NCBI RefSeq assembly: GCF_900187035.1
Contig: NZ_LT906446.1
Coordinates: 2,166,343 to 2,230,342, forward strand
Length of the DNA: 64,000 nt
Direction of reading: 5' to 3'
Source of the DNA: Megamonas hypermegale
GTDB lineage: Bacteria; Bacillota; Negativicutes; Selenomonadales; Selenomonadaceae
Under the pieces are notes generated by a model. That model saw only the letters and a list, made by a program, of their open reading frames with translations, had not been told where the DNA came from and ran no database searches. The position numbers were made by a program, and so were the translations under genes. Below are positions 54,353 through 62,963 of the stretch, piece by piece; the first letter of the stretch is position 1; the number at the start of each line of letters is the position of its first letter.

Positions 54353-55105
54353 ATGTATAAGAAAGTAATAGTGACAACAGCAATGTTATCCATGTTGGCG
54401 GCAACATCTTTTGCAGCTGATAAGACTGATGATGATACATTGTATATGGGATTGAATACTGTACCGATAGAAGTGGGCGCGGATGATACTGCCGTTTTTA
54501 AACCAGCAGCTATAACTTCTATATCGGATTATAATCATCAATATCGTTTATATAAATATGATGTTATATCAGTGCGCATAATCGGCTTTAGAGATGCGCA
54601 AGGTTTAGATAATATCATGATAGGTACAGATGGCTATGTAAATCTGCCATATGCTGGTTCTGTAAAGCTTGCTGGACTTACATTAGAAGAAGCAAAAGCA
54701 GTGCTGATGCAGAAATTCAGCAAGTATTTAAAGATACCAGATATGTCAGTTATGGTTACTTCTTATGGACCACGTAAAGTTCAAGTATTAGGCGAAGTTA
54801 ATAATCCAGGAACGGTAGAACTTGCTTCTGATGATATGAATGTGACGAATGCCATATCTAAAGCTGGCTGGGTTACAACGTATGGTCGCATAAAAAAAGC
54901 GCAAGTAATTCGCATAATTGATGGCACTATGTATATAAAGGAAGCTAATATTAAAAATTACATTGAAAAACATGATATCACACAGAATTTAGCTTTAGAA
55001 GATGGCGATATTGTATTTATTCCTAAATCCAATAAAATCGATTATAAACAAGATATTTTGCCACTTCTCAATATTTATACTACTTATAAGGCAATTACAG
55101 ATTAA
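54353..55105 (+). CDS. Polysaccharide export protein (Wza-like, SLBB domain)
   Basis: 250 residues with a signal peptide ('VIVTTAMLSMLAATSFA'). The poly-export domain spans about 60-135 ('YKYDVISVRIIGFRD', 'GTDGYVNLPYAGSVKLAGLT'). One SLBB domain follows ('VQVLGEVNNPGTVEL' and 'DGDIVFIPKS'). No lipobox cysteine at the cleavage site, unlike E. coli Wza. It is expected to form the outer-membrane/periplasmic export channel, which implies a diderm envelope. First gene of the operon, with TTGGAGGAA before the ATG. Confidence 0.9.
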   Translation: MYKKVIVTTAMLSMLAATSFAADKTDDDTLYMGLNTVPIEVGADDTAVFKPAAITSISDYNHQYRLYKYDVISVRIIGFRDAQGLDNIMIGTDGYVNLPYAGSVKLAGLTLEEAKAVLMQKFSKYLKIPDMSVMVTSYGPRKVQVLGEVNNPGTVELASDDMNVTNAISKAGWVTTYGRIKKAQVIRIIDGTMYIKEANIKNYIEKHDITQNLALEDGDIVFIPKSNKIDYKQDILPLLNIYTTYKAITD

Positions 55106-55119
55106 TAGGAGGACAAAGA

Positions 55120-56490
55120 GTGGATAATATAAATAATAATGATAGTTCAATTGATTTAAGAAAATTATTCTCCATAATGGGAGAGCAAAAGAAAATAATC
55201 ATACCGATTATAGTGATATGTACAGTGGTCGCTATTGTGATTGCATTTGTATTGCCAAAAACATATCAGTCAAATACACTGGTTAGAATAAAATCTTCTA
55301 GCAATTCATCTATGTCAGGTATGGCCGCTATGGCAGCAGGTCTTGGTATAGATATAGGGGGCTCATCTTCTGCTAATCCGGAAAATTATGTAGAGCTTAT
55401 GAAATCTAGAGAAGTATTAGAGCCGATTATGGAACAGGTGGATATGCCGGAAGAGGATAAAGAGAAACTCACTACAGAAGATTTCATTAAAGAATATTTA
55501 GAGATTACAAATACGAGAAAGACTGATTTAATTAATATTGCAGCATATGGTAAAACGCCAGAAGAAGCTCAGATGATTTCTCAAGCAGTAGCAGATAATT
55601 TTCTTACTTTGATGACAAAATTAAATAAGGAAGATAATTCATCAGTACTTAAATTTTTAAATGACCGCATGAGCATCGCTAAAGAAGAGATGGAAACAGC
55701 AGAAAATAAATTGCAAGCTTATCAGCAGGAAAAAGGTATTTATTCCCCTAATGATCAAACTAAAGCTCTTGTTGATAAACTTGATGATTATGATAAAAAG
55801 ATTGCTCAATTAGAAGCACAAGAGCAAGCTAATAGTGCTAAACTTCAAGATGTGACAGGACAGTTAGAACAACAAAATAGTTCTTTACTTGAATACAATA
55901 TTTCAGATAATGATGCCATTATGAATTTGCGTACAGCTATCGTCAATAAACAAGTTGAACTTGTGGGACTGCAGCAGCGTTATACAGAAGAACATCCTGA
56001 TGTAATTCGTGCTAGGGAAGAACTTGCTGAATTAAAAAAATCCTTGGATAGAGAAATTCAAAGTGCAGTAAATTCTAAGAGTGCTACGCTCACACCAGTA
56101 CAGGGCAACCTCTTGATGGAAAAAGTTCAGACAGAAACAGCTGAAGCTGTTACAAGTGCATCGCTTGATGCTTTAAAAGCAAAACAGCAGGAAGCAGAAG
56201 GTAATATGTCTACATTATCTGCTGATAGCGTAGAATATATGCGTCTTTTAAGAGAAAAAAATATAACATCAGAAGTATATACAAATCTTGTAAAAGCATA
56301 TGAAAATACAAGGATACAAGAAGCACAAGAGTCAATGGATATTCAGATAATTGATGCAGCTAATTTGCCAAGAGAAGATATGCCAGCAAAACCAAATAAA
56401 AAACTCATTGCAGTGATTGGTTTTGTATTTGGTATTATAATTTCCTTTGGTTATACATTATATGTGTATAATAAACGATACGGTTTATGA
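55120..56490 (+). CDS. Chain-length determinant / polysaccharide co-polymerase (Wzz/GumC type)
   Basis: 456 residues starting at GTG 55120 behind TAGGAGG. A transmembrane helix at about 25-46 opens the Wzz domain. A long periplasmic coiled-coil part (about 175-260 and 290-340) follows, and a second transmembrane helix near 430-448 closes it with a short cytoplasmic tail. There is no fused tyrosine kinase domain, and none is next to it. It controls polymer length in Wzx/Wzy-type synthesis. Confidence 0.88.
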   Translation: MDNINNNDSSIDLRKLFSIMGEQKKIIIPIIVICTVVAIVIAFVLPKTYQSNTLVRIKSSSNSSMSGMAAMAAGLGIDIGGSSSANPENYVELMKSREVLEPIMEQVDMPEEDKEKLTTEDFIKEYLEITNTRKTDLINIAAYGKTPEEAQMISQAVADNFLTLMTKLNKEDNSSVLKFLNDRMSIAKEEMETAENKLQAYQQEKGIYSPNDQTKALVDKLDDYDKKIAQLEAQEQANSAKLQDVTGQLEQQNSSLLEYNISDNDAIMNLRTAIVNKQVELVGLQQRYTEEHPDVIRAREELAELKKSLDREIQSAVNSKSATLTPVQGNLLMEKVQTETAEAVTSASLDALKAKQQEAEGNMSTLSADSVEYMRLLREKNITSEVYTNLVKAYENTRIQEAQESMDIQIIDAANLPREDMPAKPNKKLIAVIGFVFGIIISFGYTLYVYNKRYGL

Positions 56491-56526
56491 TAAAAATTAA
56501 GAGATAAATACAGGCGAGGGATTTTA

Positions 56527-57981
56527 GTGAATAAAAGTTTTTCTAAAAATAGAATATCTAAAATGGATAGCCTTACTGCCTATATATTGCCTGTGCTGGT
56601 CAGTATAGGCGATTATATAGCTATTATCATAGCAGAAGCAGTGGCTTTTTATCTTTGCATTTTCTTTATGCCGAAAGATTTTTATATGGATATTCCAAAA
56701 TCATATTTTTATCTTTGGGTGCCTGCTGTATTTATCTTTTTCTTATTTTATGCTGGTACGCATAAGCGCATGGTGCCGTATTGGGAAAAGATAAAAGATA
56801 TTTTCTGTGCTAATTTTTATAGCATAATAGCAGCTATATTTATTTTATATTTAATACATGAAGATATAACGCGGATTTCCCGTTTATATGTAGCTTTATT
56901 ATTTATATTTAGCCTTATATTTCTCTATAGTATACGTCAAATTATCATATCTATTTGCAATCGTTTGGATATCTTAAAAGAGCCAGTGATTTTTATTGGC
57001 GGGGGAAAAGTCACAGAAGCAGTTATAAAATTTTATAATAATAATAATTGTTTCGGCATAAAAGTTGTCGGCATTATCGATGATGATTTTTCTTCGGAAT
57101 ATTTGAAGCAGAGATATCCATTATTTAAAGGGATAGATAGAGCTGCTGAATATATAAAAAAAAGCAATGTAAAAACGGTGATAATAGCTAAGACGAGACT
57201 TGATAGAAATAGTTTAAAAGAATTATTGACTAATATTCAATTTTTAGTTAGGAATTTGGCATTTATACCGAATATAATCGGTACACCGATAGCAAATCTT
57301 GATGTGAGACGCATTTATCGAGATGATATAGTATTATTAAATATAAAAAATAATTTAGCATATATGCGCAATAGAGTTATAAAACGCATATTTGACATAA
57401 TAATGGGTTTAATTATTTGTATACCAGCTGTGCCAATTTTAATACTGTGCTATTTTTGGGTTAAGTTTGATTCCAGAGGACCAGTATTTTTTAATGCAAA
57501 ACGCATTGGAAAAGATGGCAAGGAATTCACCTGTTATAAATTTCGCTCTATGTATATGAATTCGGATAAGATATTAGCTGATTATTTAGCGAAAAATCCT
57601 GAAGCGAAAGCGGAATGGGATGAGTTTCAGAAATTGCATGACTTTGATCCGAGGGTTACAAATGCAGGCAGAATAATGCGCAAGACAAGTCTTGATGAAT
57701 TGCCACAGTTATTAAATGTACTCAAAGGTGAAATGAGTCTTGTAGGTCCTAGACCGTATCTTCCAAGAGAAATAGGAAAAATGGGAGAGTATTATAAGAT
57801 AATCATTTCTACAGTACCAGGTATAACAGGTTATTGGCAAGTGAATGGTCGTTCTGATGTAACTTTCGAAGGCAGATTAAAGATGGATAATTGGTATATC
57901 TATAATTGGTCTGTATGGATGGATATGGTATTACTTTTTAAGACGATTAAAGCAGTATTTTTCAGCAAAGGAGCAGTATAA
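56527..57981 (+). CDS. Undecaprenyl-phosphate sugar phosphotransferase (WbaP/WcaJ type)
   Basis: 484 residues, GTG start behind GAGGGA. The N-terminal part has about four to five membrane helices followed by a nucleotide-binding-like domain ('VIFIGGGKVTEAVIKFY'). The C-terminal bacterial sugar-transferase domain starts around 285 with 'KRIFDIIMGLII'. It contains 'CYKFRSMYMNSD', 'TSLDELPQLLNVLKGEMS', 'LVGPRPYLP' and 'PGITGYWQVNGRSD'. It places the first sugar phosphate (galactose or glucose type) on undecaprenyl phosphate, starting repeat-unit synthesis. Confidence 0.93.
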   Translation: MNKSFSKNRISKMDSLTAYILPVLVSIGDYIAIIIAEAVAFYLCIFFMPKDFYMDIPKSYFYLWVPAVFIFFLFYAGTHKRMVPYWEKIKDIFCANFYSIIAAIFILYLIHEDITRISRLYVALLFIFSLIFLYSIRQIIISICNRLDILKEPVIFIGGGKVTEAVIKFYNNNNCFGIKVVGIIDDDFSSEYLKQRYPLFKGIDRAAEYIKKSNVKTVIIAKTRLDRNSLKELLTNIQFLVRNLAFIPNIIGTPIANLDVRRIYRDDIVLLNIKNNLAYMRNRVIKRIFDIIMGLIICIPAVPILILCYFWVKFDSRGPVFFNAKRIGKDGKEFTCYKFRSMYMNSDKILADYLAKNPEAKAEWDEFQKLHDFDPRVTNAGRIMRKTSLDELPQLLNVLKGEMSLVGPRPYLPREIGKMGEYYKIIISTVPGITGYWQVNGRSDVTFEGRLKMDNWYIYNWSVWMDMVLLFKTIKAVFFSKGAV

Positions 57982-59048
57982 TGAAAATTTTACATGTTGG
58001 AGAATACGTTAATGGTGGAGTAGCAACATATTTGAGAACTTTGTTGAGTGGGTTACAAAAATATGACGATGTAGAAAATTATTTATTAATAAGTGAATAT
58101 AAATCTCAGCAAGGTTGGGAAGATATAACAAAAAAAGTATTTTATTATAAATATAAAAGAAGTATATCTAATATTTTTTCAGCTATAAAGCAAATTCATG
58201 CTGTTATAAAAGATGTAAACCCAGATATAATACACGCTCATAGTACATGGGCAGGTCTTTTTGTTAGATTACCTTATTTGTTTAAGAAAAGAAAAGCGAA
58301 GATAATATATCAATCGCATGGTTGGGCTTTTTTGATGGATACATCTAATTATAAGAAAAATATATATGCTTTAGTAGAAAAAATTCTATCTATACCAACA
58401 GATAGAATTATAAATATATCTAATTATGAACAGAATCAAGCCGTTAAATGTGGTTTAAATAAAAATAAAATGGTAATGATTTATAATGGAGTAGAAGATA
58501 AAGTAAATAAATCTAATCTAAAATTGAATTGGGATGAAAACAAAATAAATTTATTATTTGTTGGTAGATTAGATAGGCAAAAAGGATTAGATTTATTTTT
58601 AGATGTATATGATAAAATGAAATTAGAAAATCTTCATTTATATGTAATAGGAACTAGTGTATTAGATGATAATTTGCCTAATAGTACAAAATATGTTACT
58701 TATTTAGGTTGGGTTAATAATAAAGATATTGACGCATATTACCAAGCTTGTGATGCAGTAATAATGCCTTCTCGTTGGGAAGGATTTGGTTTAGTTGCTA
58801 TTGAGGCAATGAAAAATTCTAAAGCAGTAATAGTAAGTAATAGAGGTGCTTTGCCAGAATTAATAAAAGAGGATTTTACGGGATATATTTTTAATATTGA
58901 TGATGAGATTTCTCTAAAAAATAGATTATTAAGTTTAGATAAAGAAAGACTAAATATTTTGGGGGAAAATAGTAGAACTATTTATTTACAAAAGTTTGTA
59001 GACAAAATTTTTATAAATAAAATGTATAAAATATATAAAGTTTTATAG
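57981..59048 (+). CDS. Glycosyltransferase family 4
   Basis: 355 residues, GT-B fold. N-terminal 'LHVGEYVNGGVATYLRTL' and 'IIHAHSTWAGLF', C-terminal 'LLFVGRLDRQKGLDLFLDV', 'YQACDAVIMPSRWEGFGLVAIEAM' (the donor-binding E-x7-E region) and 'VSNRGALPELI'. The ATG shares its A with the preceding stop codon. From here on the genes become markedly more A+T-rich than the three export/priming genes, marking a variable serotype-like segment. Sugar specificity unknown. Confidence 0.9.
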   Translation: MKILHVGEYVNGGVATYLRTLLSGLQKYDDVENYLLISEYKSQQGWEDITKKVFYYKYKRSISNIFSAIKQIHAVIKDVNPDIIHAHSTWAGLFVRLPYLFKKRKAKIIYQSHGWAFLMDTSNYKKNIYALVEKILSIPTDRIINISNYEQNQAVKCGLNKNKMVMIYNGVEDKVNKSNLKLNWDENKINLLFVGRLDRQKGLDLFLDVYDKMKLENLHLYVIGTSVLDDNLPNSTKYVTYLGWVNNKDIDAYYQACDAVIMPSRWEGFGLVAIEAMKNSKAVIVSNRGALPELIKEDFTGYIFNIDDEISLKNRLLSLDKERLNILGENSRTIYLQKFVDKIFINKMYKIYKVL

Positions 59049-59056
59049 GAGTAAGT

Positions 59057-59863
59057 ATGTGTAAGATATCTATAATAATGGGTATTTATAAGATGATAAA
59101 TAAAAAAGCTATTGTTAAGTTAGCAATAGATTCTATTTTAAATCAAACTTATAGAGATTTTGAATTTATTATTTGTGATGATGGCTCTAATGATGGTACT
59201 TATGAAATGGTGCAAGGTTTAATAAGAAATGATAAAAGAGTAATTTTAATAAAAAATAATGAAAATAAGGGATTAGCGTATTCTTTAAATCATTGTTTAA
59301 GTATAGCAAAAGGTAAATATATTGCTCGTATGGATGCAGATGATATTTCTACGCCAAATAGATTAGAAAAGCAAATAAAATTTTTAGATGAACATTTAGA
59401 ATATGCTATAGTAGGTTGTAATTTATTGCTTATTAATGATAAAGGTATATGGGGAAAACGTATTTTAGCAGAAAAACCTACAAAAAAATCTTTTTTATTT
59501 ACGTCACCGTTTTGCCATCCAGCTATAGTTATGAGAAAAGACGTTTTAGATAAAGTAAATAATTATAAAGTAGAAAAAATAACGCGTAGAGCAGAAGATT
59601 ATGATTTATTTATGAGAATATATGTTAATGGTTATAAAGGATATAATTTGCAAGAATTTTTATATCAGTTTAGAGAAGATAATGATGCATATAAAAGAAG
59701 AGCTTATAAATATAGAATAGATGATGTGCAGGTTAGATATAGAGGTTTTAAAGCATTAGGACTTATGCCTAGTGGTTTTTTATATGTTATAAAACCCTTA
59801 ATTGTGGGCTTGATACCACAAAAAATTTTATGTCAGTTACGTAAATTAAGAATAGAAAAATAA
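59057..59863 (+). CDS. Glycosyltransferase family 2
   Basis: 268 residues with a GT-A fold: 'ISIIMGIYKMINKKAIVKLA', 'DSILNQTYRDFEFIICDDGSNDGTYE' (shown in part as 'FIICDDGSNDGT') and the metal-binding 'ARMDADD', then 'RAEDYDLFMRIYVNGY' as acceptor-side motif. TAGGAG precedes the ATG, 8 nt after the previous gene. Adds one sugar to the lipid-linked repeat; linkage unknown. Confidence 0.9.
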   Translation: MCKISIIMGIYKMINKKAIVKLAIDSILNQTYRDFEFIICDDGSNDGTYEMVQGLIRNDKRVILIKNNENKGLAYSLNHCLSIAKGKYIARMDADDISTPNRLEKQIKFLDEHLEYAIVGCNLLLINDKGIWGKRILAEKPTKKSFLFTSPFCHPAIVMRKDVLDKVNNYKVEKITRRAEDYDLFMRIYVNGYKGYNLQEFLYQFREDNDAYKRRAYKYRIDDVQVRYRGFKALGLMPSGFLYVIKPLIVGLIPQKILCQLRKLRIEK

Positions 59864-60007
59864 GAGGAAAAATTTATTGATAATATAAAGGATTAACATT
59901 TGAAAGTGGATTCATTAGTAAAGTTAGGAATACTAGGTTTTATTTTGTAGATTAATTATTTATAAAATGAAAAATAATAAAAATATATAGGAGAAAAACT
60001 TGTAATA
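59864..60007 (+). other. Intergenic gap with a 16-codon ORF remnant
   Basis: The 144-nt gap holds AAAGGA followed at 7 nt by TTG 59900 and a frame that stops at TAG 59948-59950, giving a 16-residue hydrophobic peptide. It may be the start of a lost gene or chance. Confidence 0.25.
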
Positions 60008-60973
60008 ATGAAAATTAGTGTAATAATTCCTGCATATAATGGAGAAAAATATATAAAACGATGTATAAATTCAATAAAAAAACAGACATTTTATAATTGG
60101 GAAATAATATTAATAGATGATGGTTCTAAAGATAAAACAGGTATAATTTGTGATGCATATGCATTAGAAGATAATCGAATAAAAGTTATTCATAAAGCTA
60201 ATGGTGGAGCAAGTTCGGCTAGAAACTTAGGAATTGATAAAGCAACAGGTGATTATATTACTTTTATAGATTGTGATGATTGGGTAGAAGAAGATTTTTT
60301 TGAAAAAGCCGTAGATTTTTTTGCAAAAAATTTTGTTGATATTTTAATAACAGGTTTTGTTTTCGATAAAAATAGGGTAAGTAGAAATATGTTTAAAGGT
60401 AAAAATAAAGAGATTATTGGTATAAATAAAGCAAGAAAAGAATTTTTTCTACGTGATAAATTTTCATGGGAGGTATGCGCAAAGTTTTATAAAAAAGAAA
60501 TTTTAAGTAAAATTAAATTTGATATAAAATTAAAGATTGGAGAAGATATGCTATTTTTTTGGCAAGTGTTAAATAGTGTGGAAAAAATAGGATATTTACC
60601 ATTATATAAATATCATTATGATATAAGTGCTAGCAAAACAATGACATCTAAATTTTCGGTAAAATGGTTTCATGGATTGAAAGTTAAACGAAATATATAT
60701 AATCAAGTAAAAAATATTTCTAAGGAGATGGAATTACTATCTAAAATAGTAGTGGTAGTAGAAATGGTAACTTTAGCTAAAAAAGCATATGATATAGATA
60801 ATTATAAGTCAAAAAGAATAATAAAATACTTACAGAAAGGAATAAGAAAAAATATTTATTTATCTATTTTGTATCCTAAAAGTAATATAATGACGTTACG
60901 TCAAAGATTAGGGATAATATATTTTTCATTACCATATAAACTTTGTATATTAGGAAGGAATTTTTTGAAATAA
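60008..60973 (+). CDS. Glycosyltransferase family 2
   Basis: 321 residues. 'SVIIPAYNGEKYIKRCINS' opens the GT-A domain; 'ILIDDGSKDKTG', 'NGGASSARNLGIDKATGDY' and 'FIDCDDWVEEDF' carry donor and metal contacts; 'LKIGEDMLFFW' is the usual ED motif near the catalytic base. The C-terminal 100 residues are basic and helical. A+T-rich like its neighbours. The ATG follows TAGGAGAAAAAC. Confidence 0.9.
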   Translation: MKISVIIPAYNGEKYIKRCINSIKKQTFYNWEIILIDDGSKDKTGIICDAYALEDNRIKVIHKANGGASSARNLGIDKATGDYITFIDCDDWVEEDFFEKAVDFFAKNFVDILITGFVFDKNRVSRNMFKGKNKEIIGINKARKEFFLRDKFSWEVCAKFYKKEILSKIKFDIKLKIGEDMLFFWQVLNSVEKIGYLPLYKYHYDISASKTMTSKFSVKWFHGLKVKRNIYNQVKNISKEMELLSKIVVVVEMVTLAKKAYDIDNYKSKRIIKYLQKGIRKNIYLSILYPKSNIMTLRQRLGIIYFSLPYKLCILGRNFLK

Positions 60974-60986
60974 ATTAGGTGATTTT

Positions 60987-61445
60987 ATGGTATTATTTAT
61001 TGGCTTAATGATATGAAACTTGTTAATGGCAAGTATTTTCTTATTTGGAAAAGTTACAAAAAATAAAAAGTTATTATATATTTTATTAGTATATATTCCT
61101 TTAGTCTTTATATCTAGCTTAAGACATTGGAATATAGGAACAGATACTCCCACTTTTTATCAATGGTTTGAGGCTACGAGATATGTAGATATAGAAGATT
61201 TTGGTTGGTTTTATACATTATCATCAATTACTACTGATTTAGAATGGGGATTTATTTGGATTGGACATTTTCTTAATATATTTAATCTAGATGTTCAATT
61301 AATGATATTTATATACTTTACCATTATCGTGTTGGGAATTATTAAATAATAGATTAAGAAAATGTTTAAATTGGAATAATCCATTTAATTTATTTTTAAA
61401 ATAAGTGTCGCACTTGGATTGACAATTCATCTTATAAAAAATAAA
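60987..61445 (+). pseudogene. Broken EpsG-like polysaccharide polymerase
   Basis: An ATG at 60987 behind TTAGGTG begins 'MVLFIGLMI', then TGA at 61014-61016 interrupts the frame, which continues in phase as 'NLLMASIFLFGK' and so on to 61347. The visible part has the EpsG-family pattern 'SLRHWNIGTDTPTFYQWF' (N-x-GTDT-x2-Y/F). A real EpsG is about 350 residues; here only about 120 remain. A frameshift at about 61340 would add 'NNRLRKCLNW', and a last fragment near 61400-61440 ends before the next gene. A single TGG to TGA change explains the first stop. Confidence 0.6.
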
Positions 61446-61458
61446 TAGAGGTAATAAA

Positions 61459-62832
61459 ATGTTAGAGATAAAAAATTTATTGGAAAAGTTTATATTTGCT
61501 AGTATTGTTTTATCTGGTTTTGATGGTATTGCAGTATTTAAGATTTTTTTATTTCCTTATGGTTATTTTTGGATGACTAGTATTGGGTTACTTATATATT
61601 TTTTTTATTTTAGATATCGAAATATTTATGTAACAAATGTGTTTAAAGGGTATTGTTTATTTTTTTTATGGGTTATTTTTTCAACAATAATAAATTTGCC
61701 TAATATTATAGGACTTACGTTTAAAGGTTTTATGGCGGAAAAAATTATGATATTAGAATTGATGGCATTAGTATTCTTGCTTTTGATGATTATATATTAT
61801 ACAGAAATATTATTAAATAAAACTAATATAATTTCGTGGGTATATAAAGCAATAAGAATAAGCTTTTATATTACTTTAGTATTTGCTTTTGTTCAATTTT
61901 TGGCAATGTTAGACATTGATATTGCTAATAAAATATATATAGAAACCCAAAAGATATTTAATACACAATATGCAAATAGATTTTTAAATAATTATGAAGA
62001 ATATATAACAGGAATATCTGGTTCGACAAAAGAGCCATCTGCTTTTGGAAATTATATATCGGTAATTTTCCCATGGTTGATTTTAGGTACTATGTATTTA
62101 AAAAATAATAAAATTGGAAAATGGCTTGTTATTTTAGCTATTATTTGTGTAATATATAGTTATTCAAGAACAGCATATTTCACTATTTCATTAGAAATAT
62201 TAATTATTTTATTTATATGTAGGAAAAATATATTTAATATTAAATTTTTATTAATTGGAATTTTGATAATAAGTGCAGGTTTATATTTTATAATAACAAA
62301 TGATGAAGTATTGGAGAAAGTAATAAATGTATTTTCTTCATTTGGTGAAAATGCAGAGACAAATAGAATGTCATCTAATATAACTAGAATCTCACTTCAG
62401 GTAGCAGCTTTTAATATGTTTTTAGCCAATCCAGTATTAGGAGTTGGTTTAGGACAATTTGGTTTTCATTATCCAAATTTTTTACCAGATTGGGCATTTT
62501 TATCTCCAGAAATATTGACGGCTATAAATCCTAATAATGCTACTATGTATGGATCATATAATACTCATATTCGTGTTTTGGCGGAATCTGGTATTATTGG
62601 TTTTATTCTATGGGTGAATATAATAATAAAAGGTTTTAAAAATTATATATATGTATTAAAATTTGTAGAAAATGATAAAAAGAATTTAATAAAATTAATT
62701 ATTTTGTCATATGGAATGTCTTTGACAGGTTTTATAAATTTTGATATATATATATTCTTTTATTATTGGTTATTAGTAATTTTAAGTAGTGTATTGGTAA
62801 TGAGGATAAAGAAAGGAGAAAAAATATTATAA
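61459..62832 (+). CDS. O-antigen polymerase/ligase-like membrane protein (Wzy type)
   Basis: 457 residues with about 11-12 hydrophobic helices. The large loop and Wzy_C-like segment are seen as 'GISGSTKEPSAFGNY', 'YSYSRTAYFTISLEI' and 'ANPVLGVGLGQFGFHYPNF', with the acidic 'NTHIRVLAESGIIGFILW' afterwards, which is typical for O-antigen ligase/polymerase proteins. In this operon it is most likely the polymerase that links repeat units outside the inner membrane. It directly follows the broken EpsG-like gene and may have replaced it. Confidence 0.82.
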   Translation: MLEIKNLLEKFIFASIVLSGFDGIAVFKIFLFPYGYFWMTSIGLLIYFFYFRYRNIYVTNVFKGYCLFFLWVIFSTIINLPNIIGLTFKGFMAEKIMILELMALVFLLLMIIYYTEILLNKTNIISWVYKAIRISFYITLVFAFVQFLAMLDIDIANKIYIETQKIFNTQYANRFLNNYEEYITGISGSTKEPSAFGNYISVIFPWLILGTMYLKNNKIGKWLVILAIICVIYSYSRTAYFTISLEILIILFICRKNIFNIKFLLIGILIISAGLYFIITNDEVLEKVINVFSSFGENAETNRMSSNITRISLQVAAFNMFLANPVLGVGLGQFGFHYPNFLPDWAFLSPEILTAINPNNATMYGSYNTHIRVLAESGIIGFILWVNIIIKGFKNYIYVLKFVENDKKNLIKLIILSYGMSLTGFINFDIYIFFYYWLLVILSSVLVMRIKKGEKIL

Positions 62833-62963
62833 TTATGAAATATAAATATGTAATATAAAATAATTTGATTTTTATATAAAATATATTTAATAGTATTGTT
62901 AAAATAAATAATTATCGTTGTAGATATTTATAATAAAGCATGATAAAAGGAATTAATATTAAT

